Below, piece after piece: positions 1-10,203 of a stretch of 64,000 bases of DNA. Under the pieces are notes generated by a model. It saw nothing but the letters and a program-made list of their open reading frames with translations, searched no databases and was not told where the DNA came from. The stretch lies in the NCBI GenBank assembly GCA_963576475.1, contig OY754972.1, positions 10,375,062 through 10,439,061 on the forward strand, in the 5' to 3' direction. Position 1 is the stretch's first letter. Each line of letters begins with the position of its first letter. The DNA is from Molanna angustata. Its lineage: Eukaryota > Arthropoda > Insecta > Trichoptera > Molannidae. The position numbers and the translations under genes are program-made.

Positions 1-245
1 AATGTGCACGTGGTTGAAGTTTGTGGTCTAAAAAAGTAAATATGTTCTTGATTGAATTTTGTGGTTTAAAAAGTAAAAATTTACATGGTTGAAGTTTGTG
101 GTTTAAAAAAGTAAGAATGTACGTGGTTGAAGTTTGTGGTTTAAAAAAGTAAATATGTACGTGGTTGAAGTTTGTGATAAAAGTAAATATGTGCGTGGTT
201 AAAGTTTGTGTTTTATAAAAATGAATATGTACGTGGTTGAAGTTT
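1..245. repeat. 38-bp tandem repeat, about 6.5 copies
   Basis: The words TGGTTGAAG or close variants start at about 11, 49, 86, 124, 162, 196 and 234, so the period is 34-38 bp. Copies differ by point changes and short deletions. The array runs off the left edge of the window, so its true length is unknown. No open frame is kept. Confidence 0.85.
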
Positions 246-989
246 GCAGCGTTCGCGTGCTATGATGATGCTAAAAGGAGAATAATACTTAATATAGTCC
301 AGAAAAAAATGTATAACGGGTATCACAAAAAAAATCATAAATATGATTTAGGTAGAGAAGTGTAAAATATTTTTCTCCAATGATCAAACTTGGACCTGCG
401 TGTCTGATATTCTGTTATTATTTAATTTAACTTAACCATAAATACTTGTAAGAGAGCATATTGCTTTTTCGGTAAATTGATAATTAATGTAGGTACACCG
501 AGTTGTTGATAAAGAAAGCATCGAACCAGATTGTCTATGCCATGTGTGTGTATGTATATGTATGTATGTGTGTATATATGTGTACTAAACTAAGCAATTA
601 ACCGACCCACCGTTGTTGTTTATTATTATACCTACTATATATTTTAATTATATCAAAATATGGAAATTGCGATTATGTCGGTCTCCCCACTTGTGCGCAA
701 GACGGCGCGTGGGGCCCCTATAAACAACGTAACTGTAATTTTTATTTATTGAAAACAAACATGCAGCCAATCTAGTATATAGAATAATATACAAACAATC
801 AGTTATACAATAAATTAGCCAAAACTTACTTATTATTTTAATTATTTTCGGAATTGAGATTGTGACACATTTTAAAATTATTTAATGTGCTTAGTATAAT
901 TGTTTAATTAAATATCAATAAATATAGGAAAAAATATCAAAGTAATATGCGTTTCCGTTAAAAGTGTATTTCATTGTAACGTTGGTACG
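246..989. other. AT-rich stretch with no recognised gene
   Basis: I see only a short TATG/GTAT microsatellite around 544-583 and low-complexity AT-rich sequence. Nothing matches another part of the window. Confidence 0.5.
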
Positions 990-2612
990 ACCCAAGGGGA
1001 TATAATGGGGAGTTATGATTTCGAAATTTTTAAGACTATTTTTTATTGCAACATATCAAAGGAAGCCAAAGTTGCCATTCATAACACCATCGTAGTGCCA
1101 ACCTTGACGTATGCAAGTGAAACCTGGACATGGCAGAAGACGCATGAAAGTATCTGAATAAATGCAGTTGAAATGAGATCGTTAAGAAGGATTTGTAATA
1201 GAACGATATATGACCGGGTAAGAAATGAGGACATAAGGAAAGAATGTAAGATGAAGATGTCATTACTAGAATGAAAGTGAACACATTGAGATGGTTTGGT
1301 TACATGGGGAGAATGAATGAGGAGCGCCTGCATGACGAAGAAAATATACAGAGCGGAAAGGAATGGAATGAGAGGTCGGGGACGCCCAAGAAAGGGATGG
1401 CACGACCATGTGAACGAAATTTTGAAAGACGGAAATGTTAGAAGTGTGAGAAATAGAGGAACATGTATGAGACGATGCATGAATGTGGACGAGGCGAGGG
1501 ATGCGTGCCAGGATAGAAAAATGTGGCGATCGGTTCTCTCTGCCTACCCCGCAAGGGACACGGCGTGATGGTATGTATGTATGTATTTTTTATTGCAGAT
1601 TATCAACTAGTATCATGCTGAAATTGTATTCTGAAAGTTTCATCGCGATGTATATGTGTGTGTGTGTTATGTGCTGCGTGCTGTGTGCTATGTACGGCGT
1701 GTTTATTTTACTTTATCAATTATAGACTAAAGTATCCATTTGATTCTTTTCAAATTTAGCAAATATGTATATCTAATACTCGCTTAGACCCCATTAGATT
1801 TTAAAGGATACCTGAATAGTGCTTCTCAATTTTTTTAGTCGTCAAATATTTTGATGTGACCCCAAGCTCGGGAAACTTGAAATTTGATATTTTTATTTTC
1901 AAATTGGTAAAATTACACATCAGTTTCATAAAATGGCATTAAAGAATTATTAAGTTTTCAGAAAAAAATAATTAAACAAACTCATTTCTTGAAAATGATA
2001 AAAAATTTCCATACACTCGTTTTAACATGGCTACGAAGGGGATTCTAGCACAAATTAACGAGTGGGTTGTGGCCAACGCTAAACTCCTCACTAACAAGTC
2101 ATTCTATAAAGTATTCAAATTTTGTATGGAAAATTTCCAACATTTTCATGAAATGAGTTTGTTAAATTATTTTTTATTTAAATATTTTATTATCAAAACT
2201 TGATAACTCTTCAATGCCATTTTATGAAAGTGATGTGCCTTTTTACGAATTTGAAAACAAAAATTTCAAATTTTAAGTTTCCTGAGCTTGGGGTCACTTT
2301 GAAATATTTGACAGTTAAAAAAATTGAGAAGCACTATTCATATATCGTTCAAAATGTAATGGGATCTAATCAAGTATTAGATATACATATTTGCAAAATT
2401 TGAATAGAATCGAATGAGTACTTTAGTCTACATATATAATGGATAAAGTAAAAATGAACACGCCGTACATAGCACACACACACATTGTGATGAAACTTTC
2501 AGAATACAATCTCAGCATGATACTAGTTGATAATCTGCAAAAAAAAATACCCTTAAAAATTGCGAAATCATAACTCCCCACTATATCACCTTGTGTTAGT
2601 GAGGAGTAAAAA
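990..2612. mobile_element. Foldback element, family A, both arms present
   Basis: The left arm reads inward from the CCCAAGGGGATATA region at 990. The right arm is its reverse complement and ends at about 2610 with TTTACTCCTCACTAAC read on the minus strand. Arms are about 500 bp and contain a short GT-rich tract. The centre (about 2040-2110) holds GAGTGGGTTGTGGCCAAC. A LINE fragment (1051-1584) interrupts the left arm. Other arms lie at 13206-13760, 20447-21065, 34430-34940, 41100-41300, 58720-58850 and 62698-62935. No coding capacity was seen. The superfamily is unknown; the structure suggests a non-autonomous DNA element with very long inverted repeats. Confidence 0.8.
1051..1584 (+). pseudogene. 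5'-truncated LINE copy with (GTAT)n tail, inserted in family A
   Basis: A 13-bp duplication (ATTTTTTATTGCA) at 1038-1050 and 1585-1597 brackets the insert. The uninterrupted site is visible in the family A copy near 20690. Translation on the plus strand gives the C-terminal part of a reverse-transcriptase polyprotein: KEAKVAIHN, then PTLTYASETWTWQKTHES, RPRKGWHDHVNEIL, and finally MWRSVLSAYPARDTA with a stop at about 1568. At least one in-frame stop and a frameshift break it (around 1155 and 1260-1320). The 3' end is GTATGTATGTATGT rather than poly(A). It lacks the polymerase catalytic core, so it is a dead fragment. Relatives: 5279-5875, 44613-44889, 17270-17455. Confidence 0.88.
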
Positions 2613-2840
2613 TAATGTTAATATGGGGAAAAATCGAACCATATTTTCCCACGACTCTTAGAGCATCTTTTTGTAAAATTTGTTATATAGCTTTTATGAC
2701 CGAATTTCAAAGGAATAATATGTAAGTCACAAAACGGGCGCGCGAATTAGTTGCCACCTCTAGTCTATTTATTGACGACATAGAATCAAAAATAAAACAT
2801 ACTTATACATAATTTATTTTTGCTAATAATGTATCTTTAC

Positions 2841-3818
2841 GTCTAGACCAGTGGTCGACAAACTCATCGACAACAGAACCAACTCCCTGTCACCAGCCGC
2901 TACTCTCCAATTGGACACAAGGAGAAGTTGTTTCGAATCCCTCCTCACACTATCTTCCCACCTTAGCCTTGGTCAGCTTTACTCTCCTCAGAATTCGTTT
3001 TGGGACCCGTGGTTCCGGCATCCTTTGTATGTGTCCTGCCCATCTCATTCTAAGTAGCTTGATGTGTATACATGGAGCCTGATATGTTGCATACAGCTCG
3101 TTCTCAGCTCCTCCACGCTCCTAATCCCCGTCCACCCACGTACGTTGCGGAGCCATGGAATCAGCTTCAGCTACCTACACCCCGTTTTCCCTCGTTTTTT
3201 CACTTGATCAGATGCAGTAGTTCATATTTGTCTCCTCTTAGGACAATGTGTCCTAACGACAATGTTATGCGATTATTTATTTTATTCTTCTTCTTCTCTC
3301 GTGTCAGCAGCAATTAAACAATTATCGACCAATACTAGGCGACATCGAGCAGGTCTTCATATTAGCAGGTATGTAGCAAAGCAAGCAGGGCGGTCTCACA
3401 GGTGGTCATATTTCATTGGTTAGTACTTAAGTATCAACGATTGAATTTTTTTGTTATTAACTTTATTAGGGTACTTACTCCTAAGCTGGCCTTTGCTAAA
3501 ACGTTCTCAATTTCTGATTTAAGTAGTTACCTACTTTTGCTGAGGTAGATTTCTTCCATCTAAAATATATATTGTTTCATCTACTTCCTTTCGTTCATCC
3601 TCTCCATATATCCAATCCGTATCAACATACCTTTCTCAATCCTCGACACTACATAATTATTCTTTCACTCTACAACGTTCCCTGAAATTTACGTAATAAT
3701 CTTTACTTAAAGTCTTCGTTATACTTGTTTTTTTTTGGGTATTTCATAGCGATGCAACTGTTAATTTCATAGCCGTTTGTAGCTCGCAAACCGCAGTTTG
3801 CCTACCACTGGTCTAGAC
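2841..3818. mobile_element. hAT-like non-autonomous transposon (element 2849-3810)
   Basis: The 8-bp TSD GTCTAGAC sits at 2841-2848 and 3811-3818. It fits the nTCTAGAn-type target preferred by many hAT elements. Terminal inverted repeats are CAGTGGTCGACAAACT on the left and CAGTGGTAGGCAAACT on the right (reverse complement), two mismatches in 16. The interior has no transposase but carries an antisense LINE fragment. The right subterminal part (about 3770-3810) is typical hAT-end sequence with a CAAACTGCGGTTTGC palindrome. I am confident of the class from ends plus TSD. Confidence 0.9.
2880..3255 (-). pseudogene. LINE C-terminal fragment inside the hAT-like element
   Basis: Minus-strand translation gives ENELYATYQAP, then LLRMRWAGHIQRMPEPRVPK, the post-reverse-transcriptase region of a LINE polyprotein. 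It resembles the RWAGHVQGMPNLRIPK stretch of the fragment at 15488-15752, so the two are probably related families. Stops and frameshifts break it on both sides. I could not fix its ends or a TSD. It is either a nested insertion or sequence captured by the hAT-like element. Confidence 0.65.
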
Positions 3819-3948
3819 GAAATGTTAAATGGGACGTATATCATACTTATGTTGTATTTAAAGTATGTTTCAAATAGCGCCAAGAAATGGGTCACAAGAG
3901 ACAATGTCTTATTTAATCTAGAAGTAAGTACATAATACTTTCATAAAT

Positions 3949-4064
3949 CATATTTTTACCCTCCACTACTAGAATACTTGGGAGTTATGATCTCATAAAT
4001 TATAAGCATATTTTTACCCTCCACTACTAGAATACTTGGGAGTTATGATCTCATAAATTATAAG
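3949..4064. repeat. Perfect 58-bp tandem duplication
   Basis: Two units start at 3949 and 4007 and appear identical over 58 bp. The unit contains CTTGGGAGTTATGAT, like the terminus of family A, so it may derive from a family A end. Confidence 0.9.
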
Positions 4065-4195
4065 CATATTTTTTAAATACATTTTTGAATGACTGGCCAT
4101 GTTACAGATTTACACAAGCAGGTGGCTGGATCGAAAAATACTAAGAAAATATTTAATTTCAACAAAAGATCTTTTGCCTCCTGTCCTATTATTTA

Positions 4196-4678
4196 CATCT
4201 TAAGAAGCTATAGTAGGCTACATAGTATATTTCGAAAATAATTTCCCTTATACCCTCAAAAGATACGTTTTTGAAATAAGAACAGTTTGTATTTACATCT
4301 ATATTCTATTGCATGAGTTTTTTTGAAATTTAAATTTGTTTAATACTTTGCTTGTAAAATTAGTTTTAGTAAAACCCTTTTTTATTTTTATACCGTATGT
4401 AACTAAACAAACTGCAAGGCCTATGAAGTAGATTTTTGCTTCAATTGAAAGATAATATAAAAATCTACCGGCTGAGTTTTTATTATTATATAATAATATT
4501 TTAATTACTACTCTTGTTATTTAAAAATAAACTCAAAATTTTACCTTTTCTTCACGAAAAAATGTTGTATATCACATATTAGGTGATATACAATATTTTT
4601 TCGTGTTTCATACATTAGAAGGTAATTTAGTGTGCATTTTTGTGTACATCCGTATACACATGGTATACAAGGGCCTTA
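4196..4678 (+). mobile_element. Dispersed repeat family E, copy 1
   Basis: About 480 bp match the reverse complement of 17456-17900. Shared landmarks include the AAGATACGTTTTTGAA-type word, AAATCTACCGGCTGAGTTTT, and GTATACAAGGGCCTT at the right end. A strong internal hairpin lies at 4552-4604 (CACGAAAAAATGTTGTATAT pairing with its complement). No coding sequence was seen and the class is unknown. Confidence 0.8.
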
Positions 4679-4698
4679 ATGAAAATCACCCTTATAAT

Positions 4699-4885
4699 AT
4701 TTTTTTATTTTTATTTATTTAACTATACAGTAACAATGCAAGTTAAAAAAAAAAGAAAGAAAAGAAACTATAAAGTCAACAAAACATAATACATAGTAAC
4801 TTCCTCCTCTCTCTTTTTTATTCATCATAACCTCACCTAAACGAAATTGTACACAGTACATATATTGTACACAGTAAAATAAATA
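4699..4885 (-). mobile_element. Short 5'-truncated retroelement with T-rich left end
   Basis: An 11-bp duplication ACCCTTATAAT flanks the insert at 4688-4698 and 4886-4896. The left edge is T-rich with ATTTATTTA units, as expected for the poly(A)-like tail of a minus-strand LINE or SINE. The body has no recognisable coding sequence. Confidence 0.65.
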
Positions 4886-4896
4886 ACCCTTATAAT

Positions 4897-5035
4897 TTAT
4901 TTATTTTACTTAATGTTCAATATTATGTGTACAATGGCGGGTTTGTTGCAAGAGGCAATTTCTTCCAATCAACTAAAGCAACGTGAGTGTAGTGATAGGT
5001 ACATTAACTTTATAACAAAAAAAAACAGGAAGATT
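4897..5035 (-). mobile_element. Minus-strand LINE or SINE 3' end
   Basis: It starts with TTATTTATTTTACTT and continues with GTGTACAATGGCGGG and AGGCAATTTCTTCC. The same words recur at 14795-14945, so both are copies of one 3' end lying antisense. The coding part is absent. It directly abuts the preceding element. Confidence 0.6.
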
Positions 5036-5278
5036 AACACGTTACATTATAGAATGTAAAATCACAGCAACAAATAAAAGAGGGAGATAGAGGTTGTGGG
5101 ATGTGAGAGAGGGTAGGGAAAGAGAGAGAGAGTTATTAAACATGTATAACAGTTTAATAAATTATTTAAATTAAACACAAAACACTATACTTTTTATATT
5201 TCCACTTAAAACATGTACCTATACAAAACACTATAAAAGTTTATTGTTTTGTTTTCAATTAAAATAATTTATTAAATA

Positions 5279-5875
5279 AAGAAGAGTTATGGCAGGTAAC
5301 AGAATAAACGGAGCTCTCAGACCAGTAATGTCCGATCCAAGCATCTCAAAGGAAGCCAAAATTGCCGTACATAATGCAATTGTAGTGCCCACTTTGATTT
5401 ATGCCAGTGAAACATGGACGTGGCAAAAGACGCATGAAAGTAGAATAAATGCTGTGGAAATGAGATTACTTAGAAGAGTATGTAATAGAACGATATATGA
5501 TAGAATAAAAAATGAGGACATAAGGAGGGAATGCAAGATGAAGAAGAATATTATAAATAAAATGAAAGTGAATTCCTTGAGGTGGTTTGGACATATTGAA
5601 AAAAATGAATGATGAACGACTGAACAAAAAAATAAACATGGGTGTAAGAGATGGAGTGAATAGTAGGGGCCGCCCCAGAAAGGGATGGCATGACCATGTG
5701 AATGATATTTTGAAAGAAGGAAATATAAGAAGCTTGAATAATCGACGAGCATCTATGAGGCGATGCATGGATGTAAAGGAAGCTAGGAATGTATGCAAAA
5801 ATAGAGGAGTACGGCGCTCGGTTCTCTCTGCTTACCCCGTAAGGGATATGGCGTGATGGTATGTATGTATGTATG
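5279..5875 (+). mobile_element. 5'-truncated LINE with (GTAT)n tail, copy 2
   Basis: The likely TSD is TATTAAATA at 5270-5278 and 5876-5884. Its right copy overlaps the GTAT tail, so the boundary is fuzzy by a few bases. This is the best-preserved relative of 1051-1584. Confidence 0.8.
5289..5856 (+). pseudogene. LINE polyprotein C-terminus, one frameshift
   Basis: Frame one (5289-5612) reads NRINGALRPVMSDPSIS, TLIYASETWTWQKTHESR, NAVEMRLLRRVCNRT and SLRWFGHIEK. The second frame (5587-5856) reads MNDERLNKK, GRPRKGWHDHVNDILK, and ends RSVLSAYPVRDMA with a stop. The switch falls in the A7 run at about 5599-5605; removing one A would restore one frame. The region follows the reverse-transcriptase thumb in insect LINE polyproteins; the catalytic YADD block is missing because of 5' truncation. 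So it is recent enough to be nearly open but cannot work. Antisense frames over this span are shadows. Confidence 0.88.
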
Positions 5876-6278
5876 TATTAAATATGATTTTCCACACAGT
5901 TGAAGTCTCCATGTTTGATTATTCATGTATAACAGCTTTAGTCTTTTTTAAAAAGTTGAATCGTTTGGGACGCCGTTATATCATCACTTCAGATGATCCA
6001 TAGTCTTACTGATTGTATTTCAAAAGAGGAACTGAAAAAAATCAATAGAATGAATGGGAATAGCTAGTGTGGTACGATCAGCAGGTCGAAGAGGCACACC
6101 GTAATTTGACAAGAAAATGACATTTTTCTTAAGATATTGTGGTGTATTAGTATTATTAATTGTATTATTCAATAATGAATAGTATAAATAAATAAAGAAA
6201 GCAAATACTGTTTTTATTTTTTTTAATATTTTGTTGTCATTTTTTTCAATGATTTTTATAATAATATTTTTACCGTAC

Positions 6279-6600
6279 GTACAATCATAAGCTGTCTTCT
6301 TCTTTACCCTTAGCGCTTTTTGTCCCGTTTCTATCGGGGTACGCTTTGACCATGATCCTGGAATTGGCGAGTCTGGTTATTACATTGAAGCGACTGCCAT
6401 CTGACCTTCGTAACCCTTAGAAAGGGGAACCAGACAAATTGGATCATGGTTACACATAGCTAGTGATATAAATCCGCACATAGATTTTTTAAAAATCCAG
6501 AGGTGCGTGCCCCGTCCGGATTCGAACCGTCAACCTCACGCATGTGAGGCGACAACCTTACCGCTGGACTATCACCGCTTTTTGTACAATCATAAGCTGT
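6279..6600 (-). mobile_element. tRNA-headed SINE with 17-bp TSD (element 6296-6583)
   Basis: The TSD GTACAATCATAAGCTGT is exact at 6279-6295 and 6584-6600. On the minus strand the element opens with a tRNA-like head including a GATAGTCCAGCGGTAAG region (A-box-like) and GGTTCGAATCC (B box). The body of about 200 bp follows, and it ends in a GAAGAAG-type tail. Length is 288 bp. No second copy of the body was seen in this window. It would be transcribed by RNA polymerase III if active. Confidence 0.92.
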
Positions 6601-7012
6601 GTTATTGAAAAAAATATATAAAAAAAAAAATAATGTTCAATGAATGTTGACGATTCACCATTCAACGATAGTGAATATTGACAATCACTGTCGTTTGACT
6701 TTCATTGCACTGTAATTATATATTTTATTTATAATAATACTTAGTGATTGTTTTCTATTGAATTTTGGTGTGAACGTGCAACGGTGTGTAATGTCACGGG
6801 TCGAATGCTACGTGACAGTGGCATTGACAATTGTTTGGGTATATTTCCCTAACCATTGTATTGCATATTATGCAGTATAATTATAGTGTTATTACATTAT
6901 CACTATATCTATACGTTATTTGCCACTTACATATTTGCAGCTATATAGCTTAGAACTGTGTTTAAAATCGAGGATGGTACTTACATATTATTTGCAGATA
7001 TAATGCTCTAAT
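6601..7012. other. Unassigned AT-rich stretch
   Basis: It contains short imperfect repeats of TTCAATGAATGTTGAC near 6630-6700. No open frame or repeat family was recognised. Confidence 0.4.
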
Positions 7013-7990
7013 AATCCAACTGTCGATTCGTTCAAGAGAATTAATTTCTCTTGTTGAATCCACAGTGTTAATATTAGTCCCGTGTGAGATAATTGTATGC
7101 AGTAGTAGAATTTTTGCACGGTTATTCCAACTATGAAGTCAAAAAACACCAACTTAGAGGCTTCGCAGCATATATGTTCTATAGAATTCGGAGTAGAGCA
7201 TTTAGTGTATGTGTGTGTGTGTCCGTCCGTCACTTATAACTTTTGATCCGCTTGACTCACAGAGCCTAAAATTTCAAAAAAGTAAAGACAATTTTAAGCC
7301 TACAAAACTTTTATACTCGGTATTTCGAATTTTTGTTTCAGTCAGGGGTTATCAACTTTTGAATTTTTGCTCTATTTTTCCATAGATCTCAAAAACCACA
7401 TAGATAGAACGCTAGAATTTGGTATGAATATAGACAAATACAAAATCTTAAATTATTTATTTTAATAAGGTCCAGAATTTCTCAAACATTTTTTATTAAG
7501 ATAAACATTTTATTTATGATAATTTTATGTGTTTTGCTGCCTGTATTTCTATTTTTTTAAATATCGAAAAATTCCGAAACACCCCAACTAAAATTTTAAT
7601 TTTCTACAAAAAATATGTGCATTATAGTAAAACATATCAAACTTTTTTAAATATAGTGACGACATCGTTTCGTACAATTTTTATGGCAGTGTACACTACA
7701 CAATATCTACGGGGACTCTCAATAGTTTGATACTTAATCTCCAAACATACATACATATCATCGTGCTGTTTTCATATTCTAGGTAGTAAAAAATGACTGA
7801 CCTCCATGTATATAGAAAACAAAATATCTTAAAATATTCAATAATTTGGATTTATGGGTTTATACTTTTGTACGCATTCTTCAACTATACATACTATCAG
7901 TTTTTATCTACTTGTGCAGTGTCTACAAGATTTGAGTTTTCTCGATTCTTCTTTTGTTCCAATAGAGGCCATTATCTTTCCCCATAAACG
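7013..7990 (+). mobile_element. Dispersed repeat family B, copy 1
   Basis: It begins CCAACTGTCGATTCGTTCAA and includes the GACTTCAAAGTTGG type block (here ACTATGAAGTCAAAAAACACC), CGCAGCATATATGTTC, a short GT tract, CCGTCCGTCACTTATAAC, GTGACGACATCG and CAATAGTTTGATACTTAATC. The same order appears at 56588-57660, with partial copies at 58135-58265, 58490-58640 (inverted), 59768-60540 and 19795-20010. No protein is encoded. The class is unknown. Confidence 0.8.
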
Positions 7991-8154
7991 GGTGGTAGTG
8001 GAAGAACAAGCATCCAAACATATGATATTCAGAATACATATTTAACCTATAAAATTTGCGATGAAGTAAATATATTTAATCGAATATTTTTTATTATTGC
8101 ATATGCGCAAACATTGGATTTTTTTCCCTGTCGGGAGTCAAAGATATTTTTTAA

Positions 8155-8480
8155 CAGATTTTTAATTATCTCAATAGAGACGAAGTTGGAATATTTATTG
8201 TAGGAGAACCGGGAAATCAAGGCACCTACAGGGCTTACGACCTGTCATCGGCTGGTTTACGTGATCACTTTATGCGCTTGCGCAACGTTCACCAATTATG
8301 CCTTTTTAATGAGATCCCTATCAATTCAATTTTGAAAGTTCTATATATTGTAATACTGAAATTCTTTTCGCTTGAAAATAAGGAATTTTTACTACAGCCA
8401 TCTATGGGTGAAATTATGAACAACAATCTTATTATTTTTTATTTATTTTGTTGTAACGCCATCTATTGAGAGAATTGGTT
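8155..8480 (+). mobile_element. Dispersed repeat family D, copy 1
   Basis: Key words are CTCAATAGAGACGAAGTTGG, AAGGCACCTACAGGGCTTAC, TTTATGCGCTTGCGCAACGT and TGTAACGCCATCTATTG. The reverse complement appears at 18030-18375 and another direct copy at 24430-24625. Open frames here are short and unrelated to one another, so I regard it as non-coding. Confidence 0.75.
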
Positions 8481-9658
8481 TTTTGTAAATAATGAAAGCT
8501 ACAATTCTTATATCTGAGGTGACAATGCATTAAATGTTATTGAATTATAATAGGTGTTTGAATAGAACTCAGATGCGCAGTTCATGGTGTTTATTAGATC
8601 TATGGTATTATGTACTTTCCTATATACATCCACCATTTCTTGCTTAGGTACCTGTTCCTATGTTGAATAATAACATTGAATTATTATGTAATACGCGTAA
8701 TGAGTGTGGTGGTTCTGGACGAAAATATTACGCTTCCGAATTTAACCTACATATATCCATCCACCTTACCGTGCGACAATTAATTATTTCACACCGAATT
8801 CAGCACGACATTCGCCTTTATCACGCTTATTATTATTACATTCAACCATTAAATCAATTAGTAGTTTAGCATTTTGTGATGTTGCTACCTGGATATAAAA
8901 CTATACATATACAATATTTACATATATATATGGGTGTTTCTCTGTAAACTGGGCAACTCGTTGTCTCAGGCCTATATTATACAAAAAAAAATAGATTATT
9001 ATATATTTCATAGTTAATTATAAAAGATAATTACCTTATCTACATGTGCTCAGCATACTGCATCCATTTAATTTAACTTTAATACATGAAAAATGTATTT
9101 ATAATGCTCAAAAAACAGTCCCCTGGTGTGTCACCACTCCAATTTAGTTCCTTTAGATTCAATTTATTTTAAAAATAAATTTAAGAATCAATTGATTTAT
9201 TATATTATTTGAACAATATTACATGATTTTCAATTAGACCTGGTTATTTTTTTCTTAATATATGTTTATAAAGCTAAAAAAGGAAATTAAAGTTTGTCTC
9301 AGCATTTTGTGGACAGTCCCCCTGTCTATATTTCAAATTGCACACCTCGTAGTCTACAACTTAAATTATTGCGTTAATACATGTAACCATGCGCAAACAA
9401 CCTGAAGTTTGCATGCTTTCCACCAAAAGCGCGTATACGCCAATTTATTTAGAGCTGCACGAGCTTCGCTCCGAGAAATCCGTGTGAAAACCGGCCAGTC
9501 AACAGTCCTCTGGTAAGAATTATTTTTATCTCTTTTATATCTATTATATTTATACAATTTAAAAAATATTTCTTGTAATGTATAAATATTCCCTATTTAT
9601 AGCAAAATAACGAAACTTATTTCTATTTTGTGCTATCATCCAATGAAGTCAAATTAAA

Positions 9659-9723
9659 CAGTCCCCTGGCAACAGTCCCCTGCACTATAAAAAGGCAGGG
9701 GACTGTTTCTGCCTCCAGGGGAT
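9659..9723 (+). promoter_or_regulatory. TATA box inside an 11-bp inverted CAGTCCCCTGC repeat
   Basis: CAGTCCCCTGC at 9673-9683 and its reverse complement at 9695-9705 flank an 11-base spacer that holds TATAAAAA (9686-9693). A direct copy lies 14 bp upstream (9659) and a partial inverted copy downstream (9716). The layout resembles a core promoter bracketed by binding sites for one factor, with transcription expected near 9715-9720. The arrangement is seen; the promoter function is inferred. Confidence 0.55.
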
Positions 9724-9870
9724 GGTCTTTTAATATGTTTATCATTGTTTTATTTATTTTATTAATATATAGAACCAACTTTTTACATTATTTTAAACAA
9801 TATTTTAGTTTATATATTAATTTATATACCTTTTTAGTTCTTTTTAGATATACATATCTTTTGAGAATGT

Positions 9871-10203
9871 GCCAAAAAGAAAAAAACTTTTTAAGGAAGA
9901 GATATTACAATGGAAAAGAGAAGTCGATTGAAAGAGATATGAGCGTAACAAAAACGACCCACAGAAAAAGGAAGAAGAGAGAAAGAACATTTAAAATATC
10001 TCCAGAAAAAAGAAAATGGAAGTAAGAAGCTAGTTAAGGATATGACTCCACCAGAAGCAAAGAAGTAGTGGAGAGAGCATTGCAACAATTATCGCAATAA
10101 GAAAAAAGTGTCAAGAAATGCAACAAGCTCGATTCTGAGAGAAAATATGCCAGATTTGGAAGAAATTATCAGCTTTATACAATGGAAGGATTCTAAATTA
10201 TAA
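9871..10203 (+). pseudogene. Lysine-rich transposon protein remnant
   Basis: One frame from 9871 to a stop at 10203 has four internal stops but reads coherently: AKKKK, MEKRSRLKEI, EKGRREKEHLKYLQKKENG, LVKDMTPPEAKK, then after a TAG codon WREHCNNYRNKKK and NMPDLEEIISFIQWKDSKL. Basic K/R-rich segments of this kind occur near the N-termini of proteins encoded by some invertebrate DNA transposons; that comparison is from general knowledge and is only an inference. A second frame open for 131 codons (9630-10025) overlaps it but is low in complexity and less protein-like. An intron could separate the TATA box from this segment. Function is not known. Confidence 0.45.

Noticed and set aside
7013..7990. 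Family B as a protein-coding transposon
   Set aside because: Frames are short, differ between copies and do not align as protein.
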